From Azospirillum sp. (lineage in GTDB: Bacteria; Pseudomonadota; Alphaproteobacteria; Azospirillales; Azospirillaceae): DNA of 64,000 nt. Made by a program: the position numbers and the translations under genes. Positions 25,197-33,618 of this stretch are shown one piece after another. Numbering within the stretch: position 1 is the first letter of the stretch; the number at the start of each line of letters is the position of its first letter. The stretch lies in NCBI GenBank assembly GCA_016124535.1, contig WGNK01000017.1, forward strand, positions 118,780 through 182,779. Reading direction: 5' to 3'. Below the pieces are notes generated by a model. The model saw nothing but the letters and a program-made list of their open reading frames with translations. It did not search any database and had not been told where the DNA came from.

Positions 25197-25433
25197 ATGG
25201 CAACGGGATCATCAGCCAGATCGTCGCGGATCAAGGTCGGCGCACATCGCGCCCGGCTGCGCGCCCAGGGGCTGCGGCCGATTCAGCTCTGGGTACCCGA
25301 CGTGCGGGCTCCGGCCTTTCGGGACGAGGCCCATCGCCAGTCCGAGCTGGCGGCCGCGAGTGCCCGGGCTACCGACGATCAGGGCTTCATCGACGCCGCA
25401 TCCGAACTGAGTTTCGGCGAACCGGCTCCGTGA
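25197..25433 (+). CDS. MazE-like antitoxin
   Basis: A 78-residue antitoxin of the type IKVGAHRARLRAQGLRPIQLWVPDVRAPAF, which is the DUF3018/MazE-like family. The ATG at 25197 is chosen because GGAGG at 25186-25190 lies 6 bases before it. The stop overlaps the toxin GTG start (GTGA junction), so the pair is translationally coupled. Confidence 0.88.
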   Translation: MATGSSARSSRIKVGAHRARLRAQGLRPIQLWVPDVRAPAFRDEAHRQSELAAASARATDDQGFIDAASELSFGEPAP

Positions 25434-25783
25434 GGCGCGGCGAGATCTGGACGGCCGCCGGGGGCCAGGACTATGCCGGCAAGCCACGGCCGGTGGTGAT
25501 CGTCCAGGACGACAGCTTCGACGCCACGGCGTCGGTTACCATTTGCGCCTTCACCACCGATCCGACCGAGGCGCCGCTGTTCCGGCTGGTGGTCGAGCCG
25601 ACCGACGAAAACGGGTTGCAGGCGCCCTCAAGGTTGATGGTGGACAAGATCACCACAGTCCCGAAGGCCAAGCTCGGCCGGAGGGTCGGCCGGCTCGGCG
25701 ACGAGGACCTGGTGCGGCTCAACCGTGCTGTCCTGGTGTTCCTCGGCTTGGCCGCATCGCCGCGCATGACCCGACAGGGATGA
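25430..25783 (+). CDS. MazF/PemK-type endoribonuclease toxin
   Basis: A 117-residue toxin. MRRGEIWTAAGGQDYAGKPRPVVIVQDD and ITTVPKAKLGRRVGRLGDEDLVRLNRAVLVFLGL are the MazF/PemK signature, including the RPVVIVQ strand and the conserved D-K-(I/T) segment that holds catalytic residues. It starts with GTG, overlapping the antitoxin stop by 4 bases. The position between DNA modification genes suggests stabilisation of the phage segment. Confidence 0.9.
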   Translation: MRRGEIWTAAGGQDYAGKPRPVVIVQDDSFDATASVTICAFTTDPTEAPLFRLVVEPTDENGLQAPSRLMVDKITTVPKAKLGRRVGRLGDEDLVRLNRAVLVFLGLAASPRMTRQG

Positions 25784-25787
25784 AGCA

Positions 25788-26504
25788 ATGCCGACGCCAT
25801 CTGGATCCACCAGTTCCATTGCGACCCGGGTGGTCAAGGTCAGGCTCGCCGAGCTCAAGCTGCTCGACCGGAACGCGCGCTTCATGGCGCCGGCGATGTT
25901 CCAGCGCCTGGTCGACAACCTGCGCCGTGATGGCTGCCTGACCAGCCTGCCCACGGTCTATCGCCAGGCGCCGGACGGGCCGCTGTCGGTGCTGTCCGGC
26001 AACCACCGGGTCCAGGCAGGCATCAAGGCCGGGATCGAACACACGGACGTGCTGGAGATCACCTCGCCGTTGACCGAACAGCAGCTGGTGGCGATCCAGC
26101 TCTCGCACAATGCCATCACCGGCAAGGACGATCCGAGCATCCTGAAGGAGTTGTGGGGACTGCTCGATTTCGACCTCAAGGAGTACAGCGGCCTGACCGA
26201 TGATCTGTTCAAGGTCGAGGAACTGGACGTCTCGGTGCTGAAGGTCGAGCAGCCGCTCTACCACGAACTGACGATCTCGTTCCTGCCGGCCGACAAGGCC
26301 GCGTTCGACGGGTACCTCTCAGCCCTGACCAAGGCGGCCAAGTCCAAGAAAACCCAACCCGAACGCCACGTCGCCGACGCCGCCAACTTCGACGCCTTCT
26401 TCGACACCCTGATCGCGGTCAAGGAAAAATACGCCGTCCACAACAGCGCCATCGCGCTCAAGCTGATGGCCGAGCTGGCAACCGACAAGCTGGCGGACCC
26501 TTAA
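25788..26504 (+). CDS. ParB/Srx-domain protein
   Basis: A 238-residue protein. The N-terminal third is a ParB-like domain (VVKVRLAELKLLDRNARFM, FQRLVDNLRRDGCL, VLSGNHRVQAGIKAGI) with the GNHR nucleotide-contact motif. The rest is helical. In phages such proteins often accompany DNA methyltransferases, where they may act as CTP-dependent or nuclease-like accessories. It begins 4 bases after the toxin stop and is the last gene before a terminator. Confidence 0.82.
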   Translation: MPTPSGSTSSIATRVVKVRLAELKLLDRNARFMAPAMFQRLVDNLRRDGCLTSLPTVYRQAPDGPLSVLSGNHRVQAGIKAGIEHTDVLEITSPLTEQQLVAIQLSHNAITGKDDPSILKELWGLLDFDLKEYSGLTDDLFKVEELDVSVLKVEQPLYHELTISFLPADKAAFDGYLSALTKAAKSKKTQPERHVADAANFDAFFDTLIAVKEKYAVHNSAIALKLMAELATDKLADP

Positions 26505-26524
26505 ATCGCCGGGGGGTCCAGGGG

Positions 26525-26549
26525 GCCCACGGCCCCATGGGCTTTTTTT
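26525..26549 (+). terminator. Rho-independent terminator before the packaging operon
   Basis: GCCCA (26525-26529) pairs with TGGGC (26538-26542), followed directly by seven T (26543-26549) and another T-run. It separates the ParB-like gene from the terminase genes. Confidence 0.7.
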
Positions 26550-26574
26550 GTGTTTTTTGAAGGGTTTGGTTTCC

Positions 26575-27057
26575 ATGCCTCGCGGTCGCAAGCCGATGCC
26601 GACGGCAAGGGCCGAGGTCCTCAACTTCCCGGGCAAGCGCCGGCGCAACGCGCGGGAGCCGAAGCCGGCGGCGGTGGCGGCGCTGCCGGAGCCGCCCTCG
26701 CATTTGTCGGATGAGGCCAAGGCGGAGTGGGGACGGCGCGGGCCGGAGCTGGTGCGCCAGGGGATATTGACGGCACTGGATACGGCGACCTTTGCCGCCT
26801 ATTGCCAGGCCTGGGGCCGCTGGGTCCAGGCCGACGAGGCGCTCAACCGGATCGCGCGCAGCGACGAGCTGACCCGAGGGCTGGTGATGAAGACGACCAA
26901 TGGCAACGTCATCCACAGCCCGTTTCTCGGCATCGCCAACAAGGCGATGGCCGATGCGGTCCGCTATGCGGCAGAGCTGGGCATGACGCCGAGTTCGCGC
27001 ACCCGGCTGGCGGCGGCCCCGGCGGACGACGCCGGCGACGACGGGTATGGGTTCTGA
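26575..27057 (+). CDS. terS: Terminase small subunit (P27 family)
   Basis: A 160-residue DNA-recognition subunit of the packaging motor. It has the P27-family order: basic MPRGRKPMPT start, LPEPPSHLSDEAKAEWGR, then a long helix ILTALDTATFAAYCQAWGRWVQA, and NPFLGIANKA-like HSPFLGIANKAMADAVRYAAELGMTPSSRTRL. The ATG at 26575 gives the family start. The stop overlaps the terL start by 11 bases. Confidence 0.93.
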   Translation: MPRGRKPMPTARAEVLNFPGKRRRNAREPKPAAVAALPEPPSHLSDEAKAEWGRRGPELVRQGILTALDTATFAAYCQAWGRWVQADEALNRIARSDELTRGLVMKTTNGNVIHSPFLGIANKAMADAVRYAAELGMTPSSRTRLAAAPADDAGDDGYGF

Positions 27058-28903
27058 CCGGCGGGGCCGGTCGTCCACGTCGCGGACACCTGCCAGACCG
27101 CCGGCCGATCCGGTCACCGCCTGGGCGCGGGCGGTGGTGCGCGGCAAGATCGTCGCCGGCCCCCATGTCCGCAACGCCTGCCGGCGGCACCTGCAGGATT
27201 TGAAGGAGGCCAAGACACGCGGGCTGAGATGGGATCGGGCGGCAGCGCTCAAGGCGATTCAGTTCTTTCCCAAGTTCCTGACCCTGTCCCAAGGCGAGTT
27301 CGACCGGCTGCCGTTCGCGTTGCACCCGGCGCAGCAGTTCATTGTCGGCTCGGTGTTCGGCTGGAAGCGGGCGGCGACCGGCAAACGCCGGTTCCGACGG
27401 GTCTATATCGAGATCGCCAAGGGCAGCGGCAAGTCGCCGCTGGCCGCCGGCATCGCCTTGTACTGCCTGCTTGCCGACGGCGAGGCCGGGGCGCAGATCT
27501 ACTCGGCGGCCTCGATGAAGAACCAGGCCCGCGTGGTGTTCGACTTCGCGATCCGGATGTGGCAGCACGGGCCCGCGCGGCTGAGAAACGCGCTGACGCC
27601 GACCGGCAAGCTGGTGGTGACCAACCTGGCGCATCTGGGGTCGGGCAGTTTCTTCCGGCCGGTTTCCCAGGAGGAAGGCGCCAAAAGCGGCTACATGCCG
27701 CACTGCACGATCTGCGACGAGGTCCACGAGCACCGCAGCCCGGCGGTGATCCGGATGAACGAGCGCGGCTTCAAATCCCGCAGCCAGCCGCTGCTGATCA
27801 TGATCACCAACTCGGGCTCCGACCGCAAATCGGTGTGCTGGGAAGAGCACGCCCATGCCGTCCGGGTCGCCGCCGGCACCCGCACGCCCGACGCCACGTT
27901 CGCCTATGTCGGCGAGGCGATCGACGACGCCGAGTTCGCCTTCGTCTGCGGCCTCGACCCGGACGAGGACCCGCTGGAAGACGAGGCCTGCTGGATCAAG
28001 GCCAACCCGCTGCTGGGGGTGACCTTCCCGTATGATGAGCTGCGGCGGATCGTGGCGCAATGCCGCGCCATCCCGGGCACGCTCAACGAGAGCCTGCGCC
28101 TGCATTTTTGCGTCTGGACCGACGCCGAGACCGCCTGGATGTCGCGGGCGGCGATGGAGGCTTGCCTCGCCGCGTTCGATCCCGCGGACGCCGCCGGGGC
28201 CATGGTCTATGCCGGGGTCGACCTGTCGGCGACCCGCGATCTGACCGCGGTGGCCTTCGTCATGCCGACCGGGGCGGTCGAGGTCGAACTGCCCGACGGC
28301 ACCAGGGTCGCGCGCCCGACCTTCGATGCCTGGATCGAGGCCTGGACCCCCGGCGACACCGTGGCGGAGCGGGCGATCAAGGATGCCACGCCCTATGATG
28401 TCTGGGTTCGGGAGGGTTTTCTGCAGGCGCCGCCGGGCAAGCATGTCGCCTACGACTTCATCGCCTATCGTCTGGCTGAATACGCCGCGCGGTTCGAGCT
28501 CAAGCTCTTGGCGTACGACGCCTATGCCTTCAAGCGCCTGTTCGAGCCGGAGCTCGAGCGGGCCCAGGTGACGGTGCCCCTGGTCTCCCATCCCCAGGGC
28601 GGCACCCGGCGCAGCACCGAGAGCGGGCTGTGGATGCCGGGCTCCAAGACCGAGCTGGAGACCCTGTTCCTCGATCGCCGCATCCGGCTCAAACCCAACC
28701 CGGTGCTGGAGAGCGCCATCATGGGGGCCGCGCTGTCGGCACCGGACCCGGTCGGCAACCAGTACTTCTCGAAGCAGCGGGCGACGACACGGATCGACGC
28801 CCTGGTCGCGCTCGCCATGGCGGTCGGGGCAGCCACCGTGGCTGCGGGGCCGGAAGACAAGACCTCGCCTTACGAGGAGCGGGATCTGGTCGTGGTCGGG
28901 TGA
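27047..28903 (+). CDS. terL: Terminase large subunit
   Basis: A 618-residue packaging ATPase/nuclease. Walker A is AKGSGKS at 124-130; Walker B lies at CTICDEVHEH around residue 222-231. The C-terminal RNase H-like nuclease starts near GVDLSATRDLTAVAF. All belong to the HK97-like TerL family. The length is normal (550-650), and it follows terS in the standard order. Confidence 0.95.
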   Translation: MGSDRRGRSSTSRTPARPPADPVTAWARAVVRGKIVAGPHVRNACRRHLQDLKEAKTRGLRWDRAAALKAIQFFPKFLTLSQGEFDRLPFALHPAQQFIVGSVFGWKRAATGKRRFRRVYIEIAKGSGKSPLAAGIALYCLLADGEAGAQIYSAASMKNQARVVFDFAIRMWQHGPARLRNALTPTGKLVVTNLAHLGSGSFFRPVSQEEGAKSGYMPHCTICDEVHEHRSPAVIRMNERGFKSRSQPLLIMITNSGSDRKSVCWEEHAHAVRVAAGTRTPDATFAYVGEAIDDAEFAFVCGLDPDEDPLEDEACWIKANPLLGVTFPYDELRRIVAQCRAIPGTLNESLRLHFCVWTDAETAWMSRAAMEACLAAFDPADAAGAMVYAGVDLSATRDLTAVAFVMPTGAVEVELPDGTRVARPTFDAWIEAWTPGDTVAERAIKDATPYDVWVREGFLQAPPGKHVAYDFIAYRLAEYAARFELKLLAYDAYAFKRLFEPELERAQVTVPLVSHPQGGTRRSTESGLWMPGSKTELETLFLDRRIRLKPNPVLESAIMGAALSAPDPVGNQYFSKQRATTRIDALVALAMAVGAATVAAGPEDKTSPYEERDLVVVG

Positions 28904-28942
28904 ACGACAAGGGCCTCCGGCGGTCCGGGGATCGACCGCCGT

Positions 28943-30226
28943 ATGGTCGAGCGGTCGATGGCCCCGGACCCCATCAAGAAAGCCACCATGGGCAAGAAGC
29001 GCAAACAGGCAGCGGGGCCGGCGACGGCGCTGGCGGTGATGCGGGCGTCAGCACCGGTCTCGGCCGGCGTTGCCGTGACAGCCGAGACGGCACTGCGCGT
29101 CACCGCGGTCTTGCGCTCGATCACGCTGATCAGCGAGGCCGAAGCCTCGCTGCCGCTGGTGCTCTATCGCGAGGAGGGACGGAACGAGAAGTTCCCGGCC
29201 ACCGATCACCCGCTCTACCGCATCCTCTACCGCCGGCCCAATGGCTGGCAGACGCCGTTCGAGTTCAAGCGCCTGCTCATGACCTGGCTGTGCCAGCGCG
29301 GCAACGCCTACGCCCACGTCGTACGCGACGAGGCCGGCCGGGTTCGCGCCCTGCTGCCGGTGCATCCCTCGCTGGTCACCCCGCTGCGGGCCTTCGACGG
29401 CACCCCGGTCTACGACTTCTGCGTCTGGCCGGGAACGCCGCGCTACCGGGTCACGTCGGACAGCATGATCCATCTTCGATGGGCGACGGTGGACGGCTAT
29501 ACCGGGCTGTCGCCGATCGCGGTCTGTGCCCAGTCGGTCGGCGTCTCGATCGCGGCCGAGGACTATGGCGCCCGTTTCTTCGGCGGCGGCGCCCAGCCCA
29601 ACGGCGTGCTGACCATGCCGGGCGAACTCTCTGAAGCGGCGGCCAAACGCCTGCGCGGCCAATGGGAACAGACCTATGCCGGGCTGTCCAATGCCCACAA
29701 GACCGCGATCCTGTCCGACGGCGCCAAGTACGAGCGCATCGGCATTCCGCCGCACGAAGCCCAGTTCCTGGAGCTGCGAGGGTTCCAGGTCGACGACATC
29801 GGCCGCATCTGGGGCGTGCCGCCGCACATGCTCGGCAACACCACCAAATCGACCAGCTGGGGCTCGGGCATCCTGGAGCAGTCCAAGGGCTTTCTCACTT
29901 TCGTGCTGCGGCCGAAGTACCTGACCGGGACCGAGGAGGAGTTCAACCGCGCGCTCCTGCTCGACAGCGAGGACGGCGAGTACTTCATCCGCCACGATAC
30001 CTCGGAACTGGAGCGCGGCGACATGGCAGCCCTGTCGGTATGGGCGTCCAGGCTGCTGATTGCCGGCGCCATCAGCCCCAACGAGGTCCGCTCCCGCTTC
30101 GACATGAACCCCTATGACGGCGGCGACCAGTACCGGGTGCCGGCCAACACCTTTGCAACAACGGACGGCAAGGCGCTGGCGGCCGGCCCTGCCGTTGAAC
30201 CGAGCGCCGACACGGGAGATCGATGA
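28943..30226 (+). CDS. Portal protein (HK97 family)
   Basis: A 427-residue portal that forms the dodecameric DNA gate. Family motifs include VTAVLRSITLISEAEASLPLVLY, HPLYRILYRRPNGWQTPFEF, and GVPPHMLGNTTKSTSWGSGILEQSKGF. Starts are possible at ATGs 28943, 28961 and 28988; the first is used. The stop overlaps the protease start in an ATGATGA junction. Confidence 0.93.
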   Translation: MVERSMAPDPIKKATMGKKRKQAAGPATALAVMRASAPVSAGVAVTAETALRVTAVLRSITLISEAEASLPLVLYREEGRNEKFPATDHPLYRILYRRPNGWQTPFEFKRLLMTWLCQRGNAYAHVVRDEAGRVRALLPVHPSLVTPLRAFDGTPVYDFCVWPGTPRYRVTSDSMIHLRWATVDGYTGLSPIAVCAQSVGVSIAAEDYGARFFGGGAQPNGVLTMPGELSEAAAKRLRGQWEQTYAGLSNAHKTAILSDGAKYERIGIPPHEAQFLELRGFQVDDIGRIWGVPPHMLGNTTKSTSWGSGILEQSKGFLTFVLRPKYLTGTEEEFNRALLLDSEDGEYFIRHDTSELERGDMAALSVWASRLLIAGAISPNEVRSRFDMNPYDGGDQYRVPANTFATTDGKALAAGPAVEPSADTGDR

Positions 30227-31494
30227 TGAAACTGAAGCGCAAGCAGCTTGGCCCGGTCACGACCACGTCCCTGGCCGACCGCCGCCAGGTTCGCGTGGTC
30301 TGCTCTACCCCCGACGCCCACCGCAGCGGCGACCTCGTGGTCCAGGAAGGTGTGGACCTCAGCCGCTACAACGGCGTCGTGCTGATGAACCACGACATGG
30401 ACCGGGTCGTTGCCCGCTGTATCGACATCGGCCTGACCGACGGCGTCATCACCGCCCTGGTCCAGTTCCAGCCCGAAGGCGAGGACCCCTTCGCCGATAA
30501 GATCTATCGCAAGATCAAGGCCGGCCAGATCACCGATGTCTCGGTCGGCATCCTGCCGGTCGAAACCGCGCCGGCGGATCCTGCCGACCCGCCGGTCTAC
30601 GACGAGTTCGGCACCTGCGTCGGTGGTGGCGGCATCTGCTATGTCCGCTCCGAGCTGATCGAGTTTTCCTTCGTGGCGGTGGGCGACAATCCGGCGGCCC
30701 GGGTCGTCGCGTTCTCGGCCCGGGCCGCCGGCAAGCGCGTGGCCCAGCGTCTGCGCAACATCGCCAAACAAGCGTCGATGAAGGGCCAGGGCGCGGCCCT
30801 GCGCCGGGCCGCCAAGATGCTCGAGGAGGAGCTGGGGGCCGAGGCGGGCCTGCCGCCGGCGCCCGCCCAGCCCCCGGAAGTCCTGGCGCCGCCCTTCGAC
30901 GGCCCGGCGCTGGTGGAGGCGCTGGCGGTGCTGGGCTTTCTCCCGGCCGGGTTCGAGGACGCACCGGAGGCCGCGACCCTGGTCGGCGCCGTCCGCCGGC
31001 TGAGCGACGTGCTGGCAGCCTGCGGCGACGAAGACCTCGCAGCCCTGCTCGCGGCAGTCGTCCCGGCACCGCTTGAGCCGCCGGCGGGCGCACCCGTGAC
31101 CGCGGCGGTCCGAAGCCTGCTGGCGCTGAGCCGCGCCCGCAAAACCGCTGCCGCTCCAGGGCGGCGGCCGGTGCGCAAGGCGCTGCTGGACGATGTGCCC
31201 ATTGCCAGGCTGATCGATGCCCTCGGTCTGGATGGCCCGGACGGCAGCGGCGGGGCCAGGCCGGGCGACGATCCGCTGGTGGCGGCCGAACTGTTGCGCC
31301 GTCTGGCCGAAGCCTTGGGCGGACTGAGCGACGACGAGCTCGCGGCCCTTCTGCAACCGTCGTCTCCGGCCCAGACCGCGACACCGGCGTCGATCGAGGA
31401 CACGCAGGTGCCCGAACCCGCGGCCGTCACCGTCGCCAAGGCGCTGGCGCTCGACCGACAGCGGGCGATCGAGCTCGCCCGCTTGGGTCTCTGA
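30223..31494 (+). CDS. HK97-type prohead protease with long C-terminal extension
   Basis: A 423-residue protein. Residues 1-165 are an S78 prohead protease (VLMNHDMDRVVARCIDIGLTDG, then ITDVSVGILPVE and SELIEFSFVAVGDNPAA with the catalytic His/Ser region). The following 250 residues are alanine/proline/leucine-rich and helical, longer than a plain protease (about 200 residues). The extension may act as a scaffold, although the capsid protein also keeps a delta-like N-terminus. It is coupled to the portal gene. Confidence 0.88.
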   Translation: MMKLKRKQLGPVTTTSLADRRQVRVVCSTPDAHRSGDLVVQEGVDLSRYNGVVLMNHDMDRVVARCIDIGLTDGVITALVQFQPEGEDPFADKIYRKIKAGQITDVSVGILPVETAPADPADPPVYDEFGTCVGGGGICYVRSELIEFSFVAVGDNPAARVVAFSARAAGKRVAQRLRNIAKQASMKGQGAALRRAAKMLEEELGAEAGLPPAPAQPPEVLAPPFDGPALVEALAVLGFLPAGFEDAPEAATLVGAVRRLSDVLAACGDEDLAALLAAVVPAPLEPPAGAPVTAAVRSLLALSRARKTAAAPGRRPVRKALLDDVPIARLIDALGLDGPDGSGGARPGDDPLVAAELLRRLAEALGGLSDDELAALLQPSSPAQTATPASIEDTQVPEPAAVTVAKALALDRQRAIELARLGL

Positions 31495-31572
31495 CCGACC
31501 TCTTCCGCTCTTTGCCTCAGCTCGTGAACCACCGGACCCGATCGGGGGTGCCGGAACCGAAGGATATTGCCG

Positions 31573-32862
31573 ATGCCCACTCTCGTTTCCCTCAAAGCCC
31601 GAAAGGCGACCGTCGTCCAGAAGATGAACGCGCTGCACCAGCAGATCGGCGCCAGGATGCCGACCCTCGATCAGCAGGCGACGTTCGACGCCCTGCGCGA
31701 CGAGGTCCGCTCGCTGGAAAGCCAGATCCAGACCGCCGCGGTCGCGGAGACGGCGCTGGTCACCTCGGCCCATCCGATCGCCGGCCCCGCGGCCCGGACC
31801 GGCACGCCCAGGAAGGGCATGACCTTCGCCGGCGTCGTCCGGGCCTTCGCCGCCGCAAGGGGCGATGTCGACCGGGCGATCGCGCTGGCCAGCAACCACG
31901 GCCTGGACTACATCGCCAAGGGGCTGACCGCGTCCGATCCCACCGGCGGTGGTCTGCTGGTGGCGCCGGAGGTGGCCGAGGACTTCATCGACCTGTTGCG
32001 CCCGGCCGAGGTCGTCACCCCGATGGTGATGGACATCCGGCCGCTCGATGCCGGCGCCATCACCATCCGCCGCGGCACGTCGGACGCCACCGCCTCGTTC
32101 AAGGGCGAAGCCAAGCCCGCCGGCGTCTCCCAGCCCGGTGTCGGCGAGGTGTCGCTGGTGGCGCGCGACCTGGCCGCGATCACGCCCTTGTCCAACAACC
32201 TGCTGCGCTTCACCGCCCAGAACGCCGGTTCGACCCGCGCCGACCAGTTCGCGCTCAACTCGCTGCTGCGCGCGACGGCGCTCAGGAAGGACCTCGCCTT
32301 CCTCCGCGGCGACGGCGCCAGCAACACGCCGCGCGGGCTCAGGAGTTTCGCCCAGGAAGCCGGCAACCTGATCGCGGCCAACGCCACGGTCAACCTGACC
32401 AACATCGAGGCCGATGCCAACAAGCTGCTGCTGGCGCTGGCCAATGCCAATGTCCTGATGATCATGCCCGGCTGGCTGATGGCGCCCCGGACCCGCATCT
32501 ATCTGGGTTCCTTGCGCGACGGCAACGGCAACCGGGTCTATCCCGAGGCCAACGAGAAGGCCGAGGACGGCCGCTTCCACTGGCGTGGCTATCCGATCCT
32601 GGAGACCACCCAGATGCCGATCAATCTCGGTGCCGGCACCAACGAGACCGAAGTCGGGCTGGTCGACTTCAACGAGGTCGTGATCGGCGATGTCGAAGGG
32701 GTCACGGTCGAGATGTCCCACGAGGCGACCTATTGGGATGGTACCGCCTGGCAGTCGGCGTTCCAGAACTCCGAGACCCTGATCAAGGTCTCGATGGGCG
32801 TCGACATCAACATGAAGCATGTCGAGGGCGCTGCGTTTTTGACCGGCGTCAAATGGTTCTGA
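31573..32862 (+). CDS. Major capsid protein (HK97 fold)
   Basis: A 429-residue capsid protein. Residues 1-75 form a helical, coiled-coil-like delta domain (LKARKATVVQKMNALHQQIGARM, LRDEVRSLESQI) to be cut off by the prohead protease. The mature part begins near residue 85 and contains GGGLLVAPEVAEDFIDLLRPAEVVTPM and an E-loop, as in HK97 gp5. The ATG at 31573 is preferred. A hairpin follows at 32895. Confidence 0.95.
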   Translation: MPTLVSLKARKATVVQKMNALHQQIGARMPTLDQQATFDALRDEVRSLESQIQTAAVAETALVTSAHPIAGPAARTGTPRKGMTFAGVVRAFAAARGDVDRAIALASNHGLDYIAKGLTASDPTGGGLLVAPEVAEDFIDLLRPAEVVTPMVMDIRPLDAGAITIRRGTSDATASFKGEAKPAGVSQPGVGEVSLVARDLAAITPLSNNLLRFTAQNAGSTRADQFALNSLLRATALRKDLAFLRGDGASNTPRGLRSFAQEAGNLIAANATVNLTNIEADANKLLLALANANVLMIMPGWLMAPRTRIYLGSLRDGNGNRVYPEANEKAEDGRFHWRGYPILETTQMPINLGAGTNETEVGLVDFNEVVIGDVEGVTVEMSHEATYWDGTAWQSAFQNSETLIKVSMGVDINMKHVEGAAFLTGVKWF

Positions 32863-32894
32863 TCACGCACCCGATCCCCTGAACGCATGCCGAT

Positions 32895-32913
32895 GGCGGG
32901 CCAAACTCCCGCC
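32895..32913 (+). terminator. Hairpin after the capsid gene
   Basis: GGCGGG (32895-32900) and CCCGCC (32908-32913) form a 6-bp stem followed by TTATTG. It may be a partial terminator or mRNA stabiliser that lets capsid protein be made in excess over later proteins. Confidence 0.45.
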
Positions 32914-32943
32914 TTATTGAGTCCAGACCCGAGAGGTTCTCCC

Positions 32944-33360
32944 ATGTCTCTGACTGTCGGCGAGGCGCGCAGCATCGATCGCGCCATCTCCATCTTTCCG
33001 TCCCTGGCGCCGGTCGCCGGCACCGGTGCCGCCCAGAGCGGTGCCGCGGTCGATCGCCTCGGCTGGCGGGGCGGCTTCGGCCAAGTCAGCTATTCGACCT
33101 CGGGCGGGGTCACCGGCGGCACGATCACGGGCTCGCTCCAGGATTCCGCCGACGGCACCACCGATTGGCTGGACTTCGGCGCGGCGGTCACCGTCACCAT
33201 CCCGGCCGGGCCCGACGCCTCGGGCGCCTTCGCCGTCCCGGTCGAGCTCGACGGCGCCCGGCGCTATGTCCGGGTGGTGGTCGATGCCGATCCCACCGGC
33301 GGCACGCCGGCCAGCCTCGTTGCGGCCGAGCTGGTGCTCGGCGGCAAGGACCGCGTCTGA
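32944..33360 (+). CDS. Head-associated protein, possible decoration protein
   Basis: A 138-residue beta-rich protein (TGGTITGSLQDSADGTTDWLDFGAAVTVTIPAGPDASGAFAVPVELDGARRYVRVVVDAD). The position directly after the capsid and the beta-sandwich-like sequence fit a minor capsid or decoration protein. The ATG at 32944 lies after GAGAGG. No family was identified. Confidence 0.65.
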   Translation: MSLTVGEARSIDRAISIFPSLAPVAGTGAAQSGAAVDRLGWRGGFGQVSYSTSGGVTGGTITGSLQDSADGTTDWLDFGAAVTVTIPAGPDASGAFAVPVELDGARRYVRVVVDADPTGGTPASLVAAELVLGGKDRV

Positions 33361-33611
33361 TGAAGGCGGTCAAGCTCTTGGCAGGCTACAAGGCCAACAA
33401 TGCCGGCGAGGTCTGCGGCTTCCCCGACCAGGAAGCCGCCAGCCTGGTCGCCGCCGGGGCCGCGGTGTTCGTGGGGGCTGCCCCCCAAACGGTTGGCAGG
33501 CCGGGAGCGTCCCAGAAGCCTGGGAAAGGCGGTCCGCCCGACGACAAGGCCAAGCCACCGGGCAGCGGTGCGGATGCGCCGCCGCCCGGTGTCAATGTCG
33601 TCGGACCGTGA
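33360..33611 (+). CDS. Small head-region protein
   Basis: An 83-residue protein. The first 40 residues (MKAVKLLAGYKANNAGEVCGF, then DQEAASLVAAGAAVFV) form a small domain common in phage head operons; the rest is a proline/glycine-rich tail. Its ATG overlaps the previous stop (TGATG). Confidence 0.7.
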   Translation: MKAVKLLAGYKANNAGEVCGFPDQEAASLVAAGAAVFVGAAPQTVGRPGASQKPGKGGPPDDKAKPPGSGADAPPPGVNVVGP

Positions 33612-33618
33612 GCGTGCC

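Noticed and set aside
30112..32820. A 902-residue open frame on the minus strand across the portal-protease-capsid genes
   Set aside because: It is antisense to three clear phage genes and its translation is low-complexity Gly/Arg/Asp-rich, as expected of a shadow in GC-rich DNA.
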